This document shows positions 34,257-41,811 of a DNA stretch of 64,000 bases, piece after piece (positions within the stretch are counted from its first letter, which is position 1; every line of letters begins with the position of its first letter). Source of the stretch: Stutzerimonas zhaodongensis (GTDB lineage Bacteria > Pseudomonadota > Gammaproteobacteria > Pseudomonadales > Pseudomonadaceae); contig NZ_RFFM01000009.1 in NCBI RefSeq assembly GCF_003696365.1, positions 1 to 64,000 of the forward strand. The letters are read 5' to 3'. Made by a program: the position numbers and the translations under genes. The notes under the pieces were generated by a model that worked only from the letters and a program-made list of their open reading frames with translations, had not been told where the DNA came from and did not search any database.

Positions 34257-34902
34257 AGGAAATCCTCTGTTTGCAGTGATGGCGAGTCAAGGAATCACGG
34301 GGGCTGGCTAAGCCAGGTTAGCACCACGAAGCAGCGCCATCGCTCGTGACGTTGCGCAACATCCAGGTGGCTCAACTGGTGCTGGATAATCCCCCATCAT
34401 GGCTCCCTTCAGGCTTTTAGCTAAAGCAGATCATCTTCTTTCCCACCCGAAGCACCAGATTCAAAAGACATCCCTGCAGGTTTCGGCATGGCAAATATGT
34501 CGACTACGTGACCGCAGGTGCATCACGCCCGGTCGATAAATTGCTCGGCCACCTCTACCGACAACTGAGGGAAAACCGATCAACGCCCTAATTGTCGACT
34601 CAGCGCAACCAGCGCCTCCGGCGGCCCTTCGGGAACTCTCGGCGAGGCCAGGGATGATAGGGGGTAGAGCATCCCTCTCATCCCTGGCGAATAGTACGGG
34701 TGTCGGTGTGGGTTCAAGGGTGCGCTGCGCCCGTACCTCCGTTCGCCAGACAGGTAAAGCGCTTGTCCGACGAGCCTGGGGTACGGCCCTTGAGCAGGGC
34801 GCACCGGGAGTAAGGTCCAGGCATGATCAGGCGCGCTCAAGAAAATGTCTGCCGTGGGCGGCTTTGGCCGGTAACGACCAAGGCATTCTTACCTTGACGA
34901 TC
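34257..34902. other. Gene-free stretch with one dispersed repeat
   Basis: About 650 bases without a supported gene, containing repeat copy B (34743-34822). Confidence 0.45.
34743..34822 (+). repeat. Dispersed repeat, copy B
   Basis: Second copy of the repeat at 22990-23069, same orientation. Both contain TCGCC[G/A]GACAGGTA and AGCGCTTGTCCGA, and both end near GGTCCAGGC/GTTCCAGGC. Confidence 0.6.
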
Positions 34903-35329
34903 TCATAACCCCTCGTCCCAGGGGTTAAAGATAGGAACGCCTGTAGGCGCAAAGTCGGCCACATTCCGGGTGACGACTGTCATCCGATGAACGAGCGCGG
35001 TTGCGGCAATCAGCGCGTTGCGCTCGGATCGAGGGTCAGGCACATGTAACCTGGCGCAACGGAGCGCCACTGCGGTGTCGACTGGCAGTATCCGCCCGCT
35101 GAACCCTGGCAATACCTGCTGGTCGAGCCACGCTCGCAATACAGCACCCTGCGCTGCATCGCGCCGTTCAATCTGAAGCACGCCCATTTCCAGTTCCTGA
35201 ATGGTAATGGCCGACAACAATAGCTCGCTCGCCTGAACCGTCTCGGCCCAGGCGAAGACACCCGCATCCGCCCCGCCCGACTTGGCCTTGCGCCGCTCGG
35301 ACACCACATTTGCATCAAAGTACGAGCAT
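34903..35329 (-). pseudogene. VapC-like PIN-domain toxin with an early frameshift
   Basis: The ATG at 35329 overlaps the antitoxin TGA (TGATG). It reads MLVL, then one extra base in AAA at 35317-35319 (plus strand) shifts the frame. Removing it gives MLVLDANVVSERRKAKSG and continues into FAWAETVQASELLLSAITIQ, PVDTAVALRCARLH, ERNALIAATALVHRMTVVTR and NVADF, a complete PIN RNase of about 140 residues. The two decayed copies at 27490 and 37328 lack the extra base at the same place, which supports a real indel here relative to the ancestor. As it stands the first catalytic Asp (LDAN) is lost; translation from a downstream start at 35307 would give a truncated, probably inactive protein. Confidence 0.72.
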
Positions 35330-35580
35330 CAGGAAGGATCAACTTGGCGGGTCTGGATTTGTGACCGAGGCGGCTCGAACGCAATATCCTCGGCACCTGG
35401 CATGGCTAGCAAGTCGATGATGCTCGCGTTACCGCCAGCTAGGCGCTGGTACTCCTCGATCGAAAGCAGAACATGTGCAGGCCTGCCACGATCGGTGATG
35501 AACACAGGACCGGAGAGCGCAGCCCTTTTAGCACCGCTGGTGTCTTGATCGAATTCGCGGCTGCTTAACGTGGTGGGCAT
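35329..35580 (-). CDS. Phd/YefM-type antitoxin
   Basis: An 83-residue antitoxin starting MPTTLSSREFDQDTSGAKRA. It contains PVFITDRGRPAHVLLSIEEY (the typical Phd/YefM DNA-binding fold) and an acidic C-terminal tail (MPGAEDIAFEPP) that would block the PIN toxin encoded next. It is coupled to the toxin gene by a TGATG overlap. Such antitoxins repress their own promoter. Since the toxin frame is broken, this copy may persist only as an antitoxin or anti-addiction gene. Confidence 0.82.
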   Translation of the reverse strand: MPTTLSSREFDQDTSGAKRAALSGPVFITDRGRPAHVLLSIEEYQRLAGGNASIIDLLAMPGAEDIAFEPPRSQIQTRQVDPS

Positions 35581-35666
35581 GGTCGATATCCCCGAGACGT
35601 TACGTGGGCATGTTGCTTCATTGCCGGATGGTCAACGTGACTCTGCCAACTCATGGTATGGGCGGC

Positions 35667-35708
35667 AAACTATAAGTTTTTCACTGAAATGCGTGTAAAT
35701 TATAGTTT
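35667..35708. promoter_or_regulatory. Inverted repeat upstream of fic
   Basis: AAACTATAA (35667-35675) and TTATAGTTT (35700-35708) are perfect inverted copies separated by 24 bases, ending 27 bases before the fic ATG. The region is AT-rich against its surroundings. It may be a regulator-binding site or the promoter. Confidence 0.5.
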
Positions 35709-35735
35709 TCTCGCGCTCCTTATAGGAAATTTGCC

Positions 35736-37268
35736 ATGCGGCAACCCATTGAACGGGCCGGATACAGCTGGCTGATCAACGCCCTCGATCTTCGCTGCGT
35801 GCCGCTTGATCATGAGTGCGTCATAGGCTCGCGCCCAGCGCTCACACAGTCCGCCGGTGGCGTGAAAATAGAGGTCTTCACCAAAGGATACGCCAGAGAA
35901 CAACGCCCTATCGATCAGATGCTGTTTGCGCTCTCGTACGAAGGGGTAAATCTGGGCCTCCTGGAGCGCGCCTTCCAGATTTCCGCTGTCCGGGATGACC
36001 TGGCTGCTGCACTCGCCGAGAAGCCAGCCAGCGGCTATCTGCGCCGGCTCTGGTACATCTGTGAAACCATTGCAGGTCACCAGCTGCCTCTGCCCGATGC
36101 CGCGCAGAACATTCCCTATGAACACATGCTTCCGCCGGAGAAGTATTTCACCGGCCCAGAGCAATTGTCGCGCAGACATCGCGTGAGAATGAATCTGTTG
36201 GGAACGCCGCAGCTTTCAGCCCTGATTAGCCGCCAGGGCTGGACCGACGACAGTCTTCTGAACATGCAAATCGTCGAGCGCATGCATCACCAGATGATCG
36301 ATTTTTCGGTCACCGAGATTGCGAGAGCGGCTCAATACCTGCTAACGACCGAGACCCGCAGCTCATACGAGATCGAGCATGAGCGTCCGGCACCTGACCG
36401 AATCTTGCGATTTGTGCGAGTGCTGGAACAGGCGGGGCAGCGTCCGCTGGACGAAGAGTTTCTGTTCGACATCCACCGGATAGCCCTTGGCACCGGGCGA
36501 CCCGATCCGTCCATCGGCGCATACAGGCATCTGCAGAACTGGCTCGGCCGCGGCGATCTCATCCACCTGATTCCGCCGGCACCGGAAAAAGTGCCTGAGA
36601 TGATGGAGCAATGGTTCGTCATGCGTGAGCGCGTCATGCGCGGTGACGCACCAGCGCTAGTGAAGCTAAATGCAATCGCGCACAGCTTCATCTACATCCA
36701 TCCTTTCATGGACGGCAACGGCAGGCTGTCCCGCTTCATCATGCAGGACATCCTGGCCAATGAGGGCCTCAAGATGCAGGGCATCATCCTGCCTATTTCT
36801 GCGGGGCTTCTGGTCAATCTGGACAGCTACATCGGCGCACTAGATACATTGTCACGGCGGCTACTTAGCGCCACGCAGTACCACCGACGGGACTTGGCAA
36901 GCGATCCTGAGCTGGACGAGGAGAATGCCCATCTATTCGCCCACCTGGACTTCACTGAGTTGCAGAGCGAGGTCAATAAGAGCGCGGCGAAAGTCCTCGA
37001 TGGGCTCATGCGCGATGAGGTCAGCCATCTCGTCCGACGTGATAGGTTCAAAGACCAGTTAAATCGCGAGTTGGATCTGTCGAATCGGGATCTTGAGCTG
37101 CTTATCGCGGTGATCTATGAGAACAACGGGCGTGTCTCCAAGCGTAAGCGGACCGGCTTGTTCCAGCACCTGACAGATGAGGATATTGCGCTAGCAGAGA
37201 GCATCCACGCCGATCTACATGCGCCGGAGACACCAAAGTCTGAGGTGACTCAGAATCCCTTGCCGTAG
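35736..37268 (+). CDS. Fic-domain protein (AMPylase family)
   Basis: A 510-residue protein with the catalytic Fic loop IHPFMDGNGRLSRF (His322), which transfers AMP to a target hydroxyl. An N-terminal Fic/DOC-associated domain precedes it, and an inhibitory-helix-like SSYEIEHE lies at 209-216, a class II arrangement in which the final Gly/Asn of the usual (S/T)xxxE(G/N) is His. The C-terminal 120 residues are helical with a winged-helix feel (LSNRDLELLIAVIYENNGRV SKRKRTGL split). Long stand-alone Fic proteins regulate host or self proteins; the target is unknown. It neighbours toxin-antitoxin genes. Confidence 0.88.
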   Translation: MRQPIERAGYSWLINALDLRCVPLDHECVIGSRPALTQSAGGVKIEVFTKGYAREQRPIDQMLFALSYEGVNLGLLERAFQISAVRDDLAAALAEKPASGYLRRLWYICETIAGHQLPLPDAAQNIPYEHMLPPEKYFTGPEQLSRRHRVRMNLLGTPQLSALISRQGWTDDSLLNMQIVERMHHQMIDFSVTEIARAAQYLLTTETRSSYEIEHERPAPDRILRFVRVLEQAGQRPLDEEFLFDIHRIALGTGRPDPSIGAYRHLQNWLGRGDLIHLIPPAPEKVPEMMEQWFVMRERVMRGDAPALVKLNAIAHSFIYIHPFMDGNGRLSRFIMQDILANEGLKMQGIILPISAGLLVNLDSYIGALDTLSRRLLSATQYHRRDLASDPELDEENAHLFAHLDFTELQSEVNKSAAKVLDGLMRDEVSHLVRRDRFKDQLNRELDLSNRDLELLIAVIYENNGRVSKRKRTGLFQHLTDEDIALAESIHADLHAPETPKSEVTQNPLP

Positions 37269-37327
37269 GCTTCGCTCAGGACTGATAGTCGAATAGCAAG
37301 CCCGAGGGGTAGTGCTCGGCTCGAGGA

Positions 37328-37607
37328 TCAGGCGATGACACCGACATCCGCCCTGCCCGTCCTGGCTTTGCGCAACTCGGACACCACATGTGTATCAAGG
37401 ACGAGCACCAGGAGAGATCGACTTGGCGGGTTTGGATGTGCGCCGCAGCGGATCGAACGCAATGTCCTCGGCGCCTGACTCCTCGATCGAAAGCAGACCA
37501 GGTGCAGGTCTGCCCCGATCGGTGATGAACGCAGGACTGGGGAGCGAAGCCTTCTTAGCCCCGCTGGTGTCATGGTTGAATTCGCGACTGCTTATCGTGG
37601 TGGGCAT
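37328..37607 (-). pseudogene. Decayed vapBC pair, copy 3
   Basis: The antitoxin MPTTISSREFNHDTSGAKKA (ATG 37607) runs to SIEESGAEDIAFDP and stop 37395, but about 20 residues are missing from the middle compared with the copy at 35329. The toxin start VLVLDTHVVSELRKARTGRA is followed by DVGVIA and a stop at 37328, i.e. about 26 of 140 residues. The DNA aligns with copies 1 and 2. Confidence 0.75.
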
Positions 37608-37669
37608 GATCGATACCCCCAAACATAACGTGGGCGCGCTACTACATTTCAGGGAACGGTCAGCCCGTC

Positions 37670-38722
37670 TTACATAGCGTCGAAGGCGGCTTGCAGGTCT
37701 TCTTGCCCCGACTTCCCGCTTTGCAGAAGCAGCATAAGGAGAATTCGCGCTTTCTGTGGGCTCAGGTTTCCGGCCATGACGGCGCCCGCATCTGCGGTCG
37801 TTTTACCGCCACCCTCGAAGCCATAACTGGCCATAACGCGCCCGTTATAGACGCGCGTCGAGATCACTACCGGTACCTGCTTACCCAGCGCGTACTTCAC
37901 CGCCTCGAACATCGGCTGGTTCATGTTGCCCATGCCAAGTGCCTGCACCACGATTCCTTTCGCGCCCTGGTCGACGGCGCTGCGAATCAGACTGCCATCG
38001 GCGCCGCCGTACATGGCAATAATTTCCACTTTTGGCATGGTGTCGGCTTGGATCTCGATGTGCTGTCGGCGCAGCGGCTCCCTCGCAAAGATCACGCGGT
38101 CAGGATAGACCTCTCCAAGAAATCCGTAGTCCCCAGACTGAAAGGTTTCAACGTTGGCGGTATGAGTCTTGGTTACATGCCGCGCAGCGTTGATCTGGTT
38201 GTTCATCGCCAGCAGAACGCCCTTGCCCTTCGCTTGCTCATCAACAGCAATACGCACTGCATTGAGCAGGTTGCGCGGGCCATCGAAGTCCGACGATGAG
38301 GCGTTGCGCTGCGCTCCGATAACCACCACCGGTTTGTCCGACTCGATGGTCAGGTCAAGCCAGAATGCGGTTTCTTCAAGCGTATCAGTGCCGTGCGAGA
38401 CGATTACGCCTGACACCTCTGGACGCTGCAGTGCAGCGTTCACCGCTTTGGAGAGCTCAATCCAGCGCGGCGGATCCATGTAGTCCGAAGGCACGTTCGA
38501 CAGGTTGTCGACTTCAATCTTCGCGAATTCCGCCACCTCCGGCACCGTTGCGAGCAAGTCATCTCCGGAAATGGCAGGCACGGGCGCCTTTTTGACCGGG
38601 TCGATCTTCATGGCAATCGTTCCGCCAGTAGCAATGAACTGAACCGTGGGCTTTTCCTGCGCGTAGGCGTTGCCAAGCAGGGCCGCACAGAACCCGGCAA
38701 TTAGAAATGGGCTTTTGCTCAT
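37670..38722 (-). CDS. ansB: Periplasmic type II asparaginase (glutaminase-asparaginase)
   Basis: A 350-residue enzyme with a signal peptide (MSKSPFLIAGFCAALLGNAYA). The first catalytic Thr is in FIATGGTIAM and the second in SHGTDTLEETAFWLDLT; other family blocks are VVVIGAQRNASSSDFDGPRN and GVLLAMNNQINAARHVTKTH. It hydrolyses Asn, and in Pseudomonas also Gln, to the acid and ammonia in the periplasm. It appears monocistronic. Confidence 0.93.
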   Translation of the reverse strand: MSKSPFLIAGFCAALLGNAYAQEKPTVQFIATGGTIAMKIDPVKKAPVPAISGDDLLATVPEVAEFAKIEVDNLSNVPSDYMDPPRWIELSKAVNAALQRPEVSGVIVSHGTDTLEETAFWLDLTIESDKPVVVIGAQRNASSSDFDGPRNLLNAVRIAVDEQAKGKGVLLAMNNQINAARHVTKTHTANVETFQSGDYGFLGEVYPDRVIFAREPLRRQHIEIQADTMPKVEIIAMYGGADGSLIRSAVDQGAKGIVVQALGMGNMNQPMFEAVKYALGKQVPVVISTRVYNGRVMASYGFEGGGKTTADAGAVMAGNLSPQKARILLMLLLQSGKSGQEDLQAAFDAM

Positions 38723-38965
38723 GGCAGTTCCTTACCGATTATTCATATGGGGGTAAGGAAACTGACAAGCTATCTTCAGTTTGGTTGGGGATCTGCCGGC
38801 TGGCCGAAGCGCTACCTCACGATGCCCCGAAAACTGGCTCGGTAGTTGGTCGGCTGGCAGTACCTGCTGGGCCTGGTCGCCACGGTGGGTCGAACAGCCG
38901 TGCGCTATGAACTGAAACACCCGGTAGAAGTAGATCCGATACTCGGTGCGACAAATGCTCAAGAC

Positions 38966-39235
38966 CTACGCACCGGCCCTCCGGGCTCCTGCACCCAACT
39001 TGAAGGGAATGCCAACCTTCACCTTACGCCGCGGCAGCGACACACCAAGAATATGCTCCGAGCCATCGGCAAGCTCAGCGACAATGAAACCGTTTCTGGA
39101 CACCACGACGGTTTGGCCGGTGGACTTGGCTCGCTCATAGGCCTGTCTCGTCGCAATCGAGGCCATGAGCGGGATCTGCGCTTCGAGTTCGCGTGTGGCT
39201 TTCTCTGAAAGCCCTTTTTCATCAGCGTTCGTCAT
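38966..39235 (-). CDS. Small hypothetical protein
   Basis: An 89-residue soluble protein. A helical half (LSEKATRELEAQIPLMASIA, TRQAYERAKSTG) is followed by a short beta segment (QTVVVSRNGFIVAEL) and a basic tail (SLPRRKVKVGIPFKL). ATG 39235 has GGGAGGAATC before it, a strong ribosome site. Longer upstream readings run through a terminator and are rejected. No family recognised; the layout resembles small antitoxin-like proteins, but no toxin is adjacent. Confidence 0.6.
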   Translation of the reverse strand: MTNADEKGLSEKATRELEAQIPLMASIATRQAYERAKSTGQTVVVSRNGFIVAELADGSEHILGVSLPRRKVKVGIPFKLGAGARRAGA

Positions 39236-39302
39236 GATTCCTCCTCCCGTGCTATCGGGCAGCGCTTGGCTGGGCGACTCCATGGCAAACATCCATATCC
39301 AT

Positions 39303-39329
39303 AAAAATTCGGCGCCCATAGGCGCCGAA
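39303..39329 (-). terminator. Rho-independent terminator of the lipoprotein gene
   Basis: TTCGGCGCC-CATA-GGCGCCGAA, a perfect 9-bp stem, followed on the minus strand by TTTTT. It lies just after the stop of the lipoprotein gene at 39336. Confidence 0.8.
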
Positions 39330-39335
39330 TAATCA

Positions 39336-40037
39336 TCACTTAGGGCTAGTTGCGACGTGTAAGCGCTCCGGATCGTAAAGCGCGAGGTGCTTGGCGATGC
39401 ACATGTCGAATGCCTCGACGAGAAACAAGTGCGGCTTGTCTGCCAGCGGAGGAACCAGGCAGCGGCTCGCAACGCGCTGACCCAGAATTTCAGCGTCAAT
39501 GTAAATCAGGTTAACGGGGGATTTCTCAGGGTTCTCTTCTTCGCTGTAATAAGCTCGGACGTGCTCCTCTTTTTCGGTCTGGTCGAGCAGCGCACTGTCG
39601 ATTTTCGTGGTCAGCACCTGGCCGGCTGGAGGCGACGAGCGCGTCATCAACGTTGCGCCGATCGGCCCGCCGAACGCAGCACCCAGTGAGCCCTTGCGCA
39701 AATGTGACTGCAGGTTAGCGTAGGTGACAAAGTGCATGACGTTGATCGCCGGCTTCGTCGCCAGCGCAGGAAACGCCTCGTATGCGCGATGCGTGAGCAA
39801 ACGCGGGCCGGTAGGATTCGTAGCAGAGTCTGCGACCCGATAGATGCCATATGCGCTACTGGTTATCAGCAGGCTGAAGATTTCCTTTTCCGACTCGATT
39901 GTTGGACGCATATCCTTGATGACCACCGAGTTGGATTGCTCCAATCCGGAGAATGTGGGAGGCGGCAGCGCCGGCTGAGTGGCGCAACCGCTAGCGGCCA
40001 GAGCGGCGGAAATGGCAAAAGCGTAGAAAAAGCGCAT
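39336..40037 (-). CDS. Lipoprotein of unknown function
   Basis: A 233-residue protein with lipobox AASGC (MRFFYAFAISAALAASGCAT). It contains a Gly-rich segment LGAAFGGPIGATLM and otherwise mixed alpha/beta content without recognised motifs. Probably an envelope lipoprotein. It has its own terminator and appears monocistronic. Confidence 0.75.
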   Translation of the reverse strand: MRFFYAFAISAALAASGCATQPALPPPTFSGLEQSNSVVIKDMRPTIESEKEIFSLLITSSAYGIYRVADSATNPTGPRLLTHRAYEAFPALATKPAINVMHFVTYANLQSHLRKGSLGAAFGGPIGATLMTRSSPPAGQVLTTKIDSALLDQTEKEEHVRAYYSEEENPEKSPVNLIYIDAEILGQRVASRCLVPPLADKPHLFLVEAFDMCIAKHLALYDPERLHVATSPK

Positions 40038-40379
40038 GAAGACTTCCAGATGTCGTGGTTTTCGGAGTTCAGAGCCGCGTTTGCACCACGAAATGACGAT
40101 CCAAACGCGCTCAGCGGATGAATGCTCGCTCAGTTACCAGTAATTGCTCAATGACCGCCAGTCAGTTGACGTCAAAAATACCGAGATTAAATATTTATAC
40201 TAACGGGTGGAGCGTCACTGATAGCGCCAAAAGCACCGTTGCATGCTGCTGATATGATTCGCCCACGACAGGCTGACCGACCACTAGGCAGGCTCGGCGC
40301 AGCATCACAATCTCACAGCGCTCTCACGCATGACCGCATTGCCTGTTCTCTTCAAGGATCTTCTCGTGTCCATCAATGC
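40038..40379. other. Gene-free, AT-rich stretch
   Basis: About 340 bases with no gene that I can support. A locally AT-rich block is near 40170-40200, then the DUF2075 relic begins. This is a plausible left boundary of the defence-rich island. Confidence 0.4.
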
Positions 40380-40575
40380 CGTGCTCGCACCGGCAAGCGA
40401 GTCGGGCGTTTGGAGATCAATGCGTGGAACCGATCGCTCGGTGGCAAGTAGTTGACGAAGAACGCCGCACTGCCCATGACCTATGAGACGAAGCTGGTTC
40501 GCTCGACACGCGGACCAGCTTCTCGCCCTAGCTCACAGGCTCCGGTGCCTTCGTCGCTGACGCGGGAGTGATGGG
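40380..40575 (+). pseudogene. Relic of a DUF2075 nuclease-helicase with a large internal deletion
   Basis: ARTGKRVGRLEINAWNRSLG (40387-40446) matches residues about 27-46 of the intact gene at 41812. Then, from about 40442, the DNA jumps to the equivalent of residue about 287 (GGCAAGTA, then GAACGCCGC and TATGAGACGAAGCTGGT). The match continues to about 40575 (TCCGGTGC[C/A]TTCGT). The intact copy has some 240 codons between these blocks. The relic lies about 1.4 kb upstream of its paralogue in the same orientation, separated by the proQ-like and mazG-like genes. Confidence 0.75.
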
Positions 40576-40685
40576 CGGCGAATGGTTTCGGTCATTAGCG
40601 CTCCCTCGAATCGCCTAGTCACAGCTCTTACGCGCCCTGCCAGTGTCTGGGCTGATTGGGCGTGTTGGTGCCGAGCGCAATTGTG

Positions 40686-41189
40686 CTAATCGGTGGTCTT
40701 TTCTTCAGTGGCATCGGCTGCTGGCATACGCTCTTTCGGCTTTGACTGGGCGCGTCGCGCTTGTCCGCGTTGCCGCTTAGCCTGCTGCTTTGCGTGTAGC
40801 GCTTGAGTGGCCGTCACCGTGCCAACCGCCTGGCCGTTTAAGTCCAGACGCGGAGCATTCTCCACCATGCTTGCCCAGTATCGGCTCCCTTTGCACCAAG
40901 TCGCGATGCCCAACTTGAGCTGTTCGCTGGATATTCCAAGCAGCTTCAGGTGTTGCTCGGCATCTTTGAGAATGCCCTCCTTGAGGGGAACCTTGGGGGC
41001 CGGGTTGACTGGGAAGGCCAGCGGAAAGCGCTTCTGCAATCGCCTTATCGCCACCAACGCAGGATCTTCCTCGCGAGGCTTCGTTTGCAAGGCAGGTTCC
41101 CGCTTGCGCTGCTCCGTGCTTTCAGCGTTTTCCTGCTGCTTTTCAGCCCGCAGGCGGTCACGTAGCTCAGCTAGTTGCTCAAAACCCAT
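40686..41189 (-). CDS. ProQ/FinO-domain RNA chaperone
   Basis: A 167-residue protein. A charged, Glu/Gln-rich coiled N-terminus (residues 1-45) is followed by a ProQ/FinO domain: RRLQKRFPLAFPVNPAPKVP, LKEGILKDAEQHL, KLGIATWCKGSRYWASMVEN, RLDLNGQAVGTVT. A basic C-terminal tail (AKQQAKRQRGQARRAQSKPK) completes it. Proteins of this type bind structured small RNAs and mRNA 3' ends; mobile-element versions control conjugation or plasmid RNAs. It is convergent with the relic and divergent from the mazG-like gene. Confidence 0.87.
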   Translation of the reverse strand: MGFEQLAELRDRLRAEKQQENAESTEQRKREPALQTKPREEDPALVAIRRLQKRFPLAFPVNPAPKVPLKEGILKDAEQHLKLLGISSEQLKLGIATWCKGSRYWASMVENAPRLDLNGQAVGTVTATQALHAKQQAKRQRGQARRAQSKPKERMPAADATEEKTTD

Positions 41190-41406
41190 CGTTTAGCTCG
41201 CCGCTTCATGGTTGATCGTGGCGCAAGATTATCCCATGCAGCCATTCGGAACAGCCTCGCCAGGAGGCAACACATCAACAAACACCCTCGACCGTGTGTG
41301 TAGCCATGGGCATGGACCGCACGCGCTCAACGCCGGGGCTTGCACCCTTACAAGCCCTTGAGGCTCACGTATGATATTTCGTCCCTCCTGACACCAAGGA
41401 ATCCAC

Positions 41407-41791
41407 GTGCCCACAGATGCCCCGCTCTCCCCTGCGCTCATCGACACGACGCGCCTTGCCGAGGCCCTCGAGGCCCTTCGCCGATGCGCGCAACTGGGCG
41501 CAGTTTCATTCGCCCAAGAACCTGACCATGGCCCTGACCGGGGAAACCGGTGAGCTCTCCGAGATATTCCAGTGGATGACCGAAGAGCAGTCGATCACGG
41601 CGGCGCAGACACCTGAAACCTCTCAGGCGGTGCGAGACGAGTTGGCTGATGTGTTGATGTACCTGGTTCGTCTGGCCGATGTTCTTGGGGTCGACCTGGA
41701 TGAGGCCGTGCAGGACAAGCTCAAGCGCAATGGCGAGAAGTATCCGGTGGACAAGGCGCGCAACACGAGCAAGAAATACGACCAGCTCTAG
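41407..41791 (+). CDS. MazG-like nucleotide pyrophosphohydrolase with an apparent N-terminal frameshift
   Basis: The C-terminal 90 residues are a clear all-alpha NTP-PPase: WAQFHSPKNLTMALTGETGE, LSEIFQWMTEEQS and the metal motif DELADVLMYLVRLADVLGVD. The natural start appears to be GTG 41407 (AAGGA upstream), which reads PALIDTTRLAEALEALR, the expected first helix. A surplus C in CGCC (41481-41482) throws it out of frame with the core. As sequenced, an intact frame is only possible from ATG 41417 with an unrelated N-terminus. It is 20 bases from the DUF2075 gene, hence one operon. Such enzymes hydrolyse (d)NTPs and could act in nucleotide-based defence. Confidence 0.72.
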
Positions 41792-41811
41792 AACCGGCCA
41801 AGGAAGACCGC

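Noticed and set aside
39236-39499. Upstream extension of the 89-residue protein at 38966
   Set aside because: Runs through a clear terminator hairpin and the lipoprotein gene; ATG 39235 has GGGAGGAATC in front.
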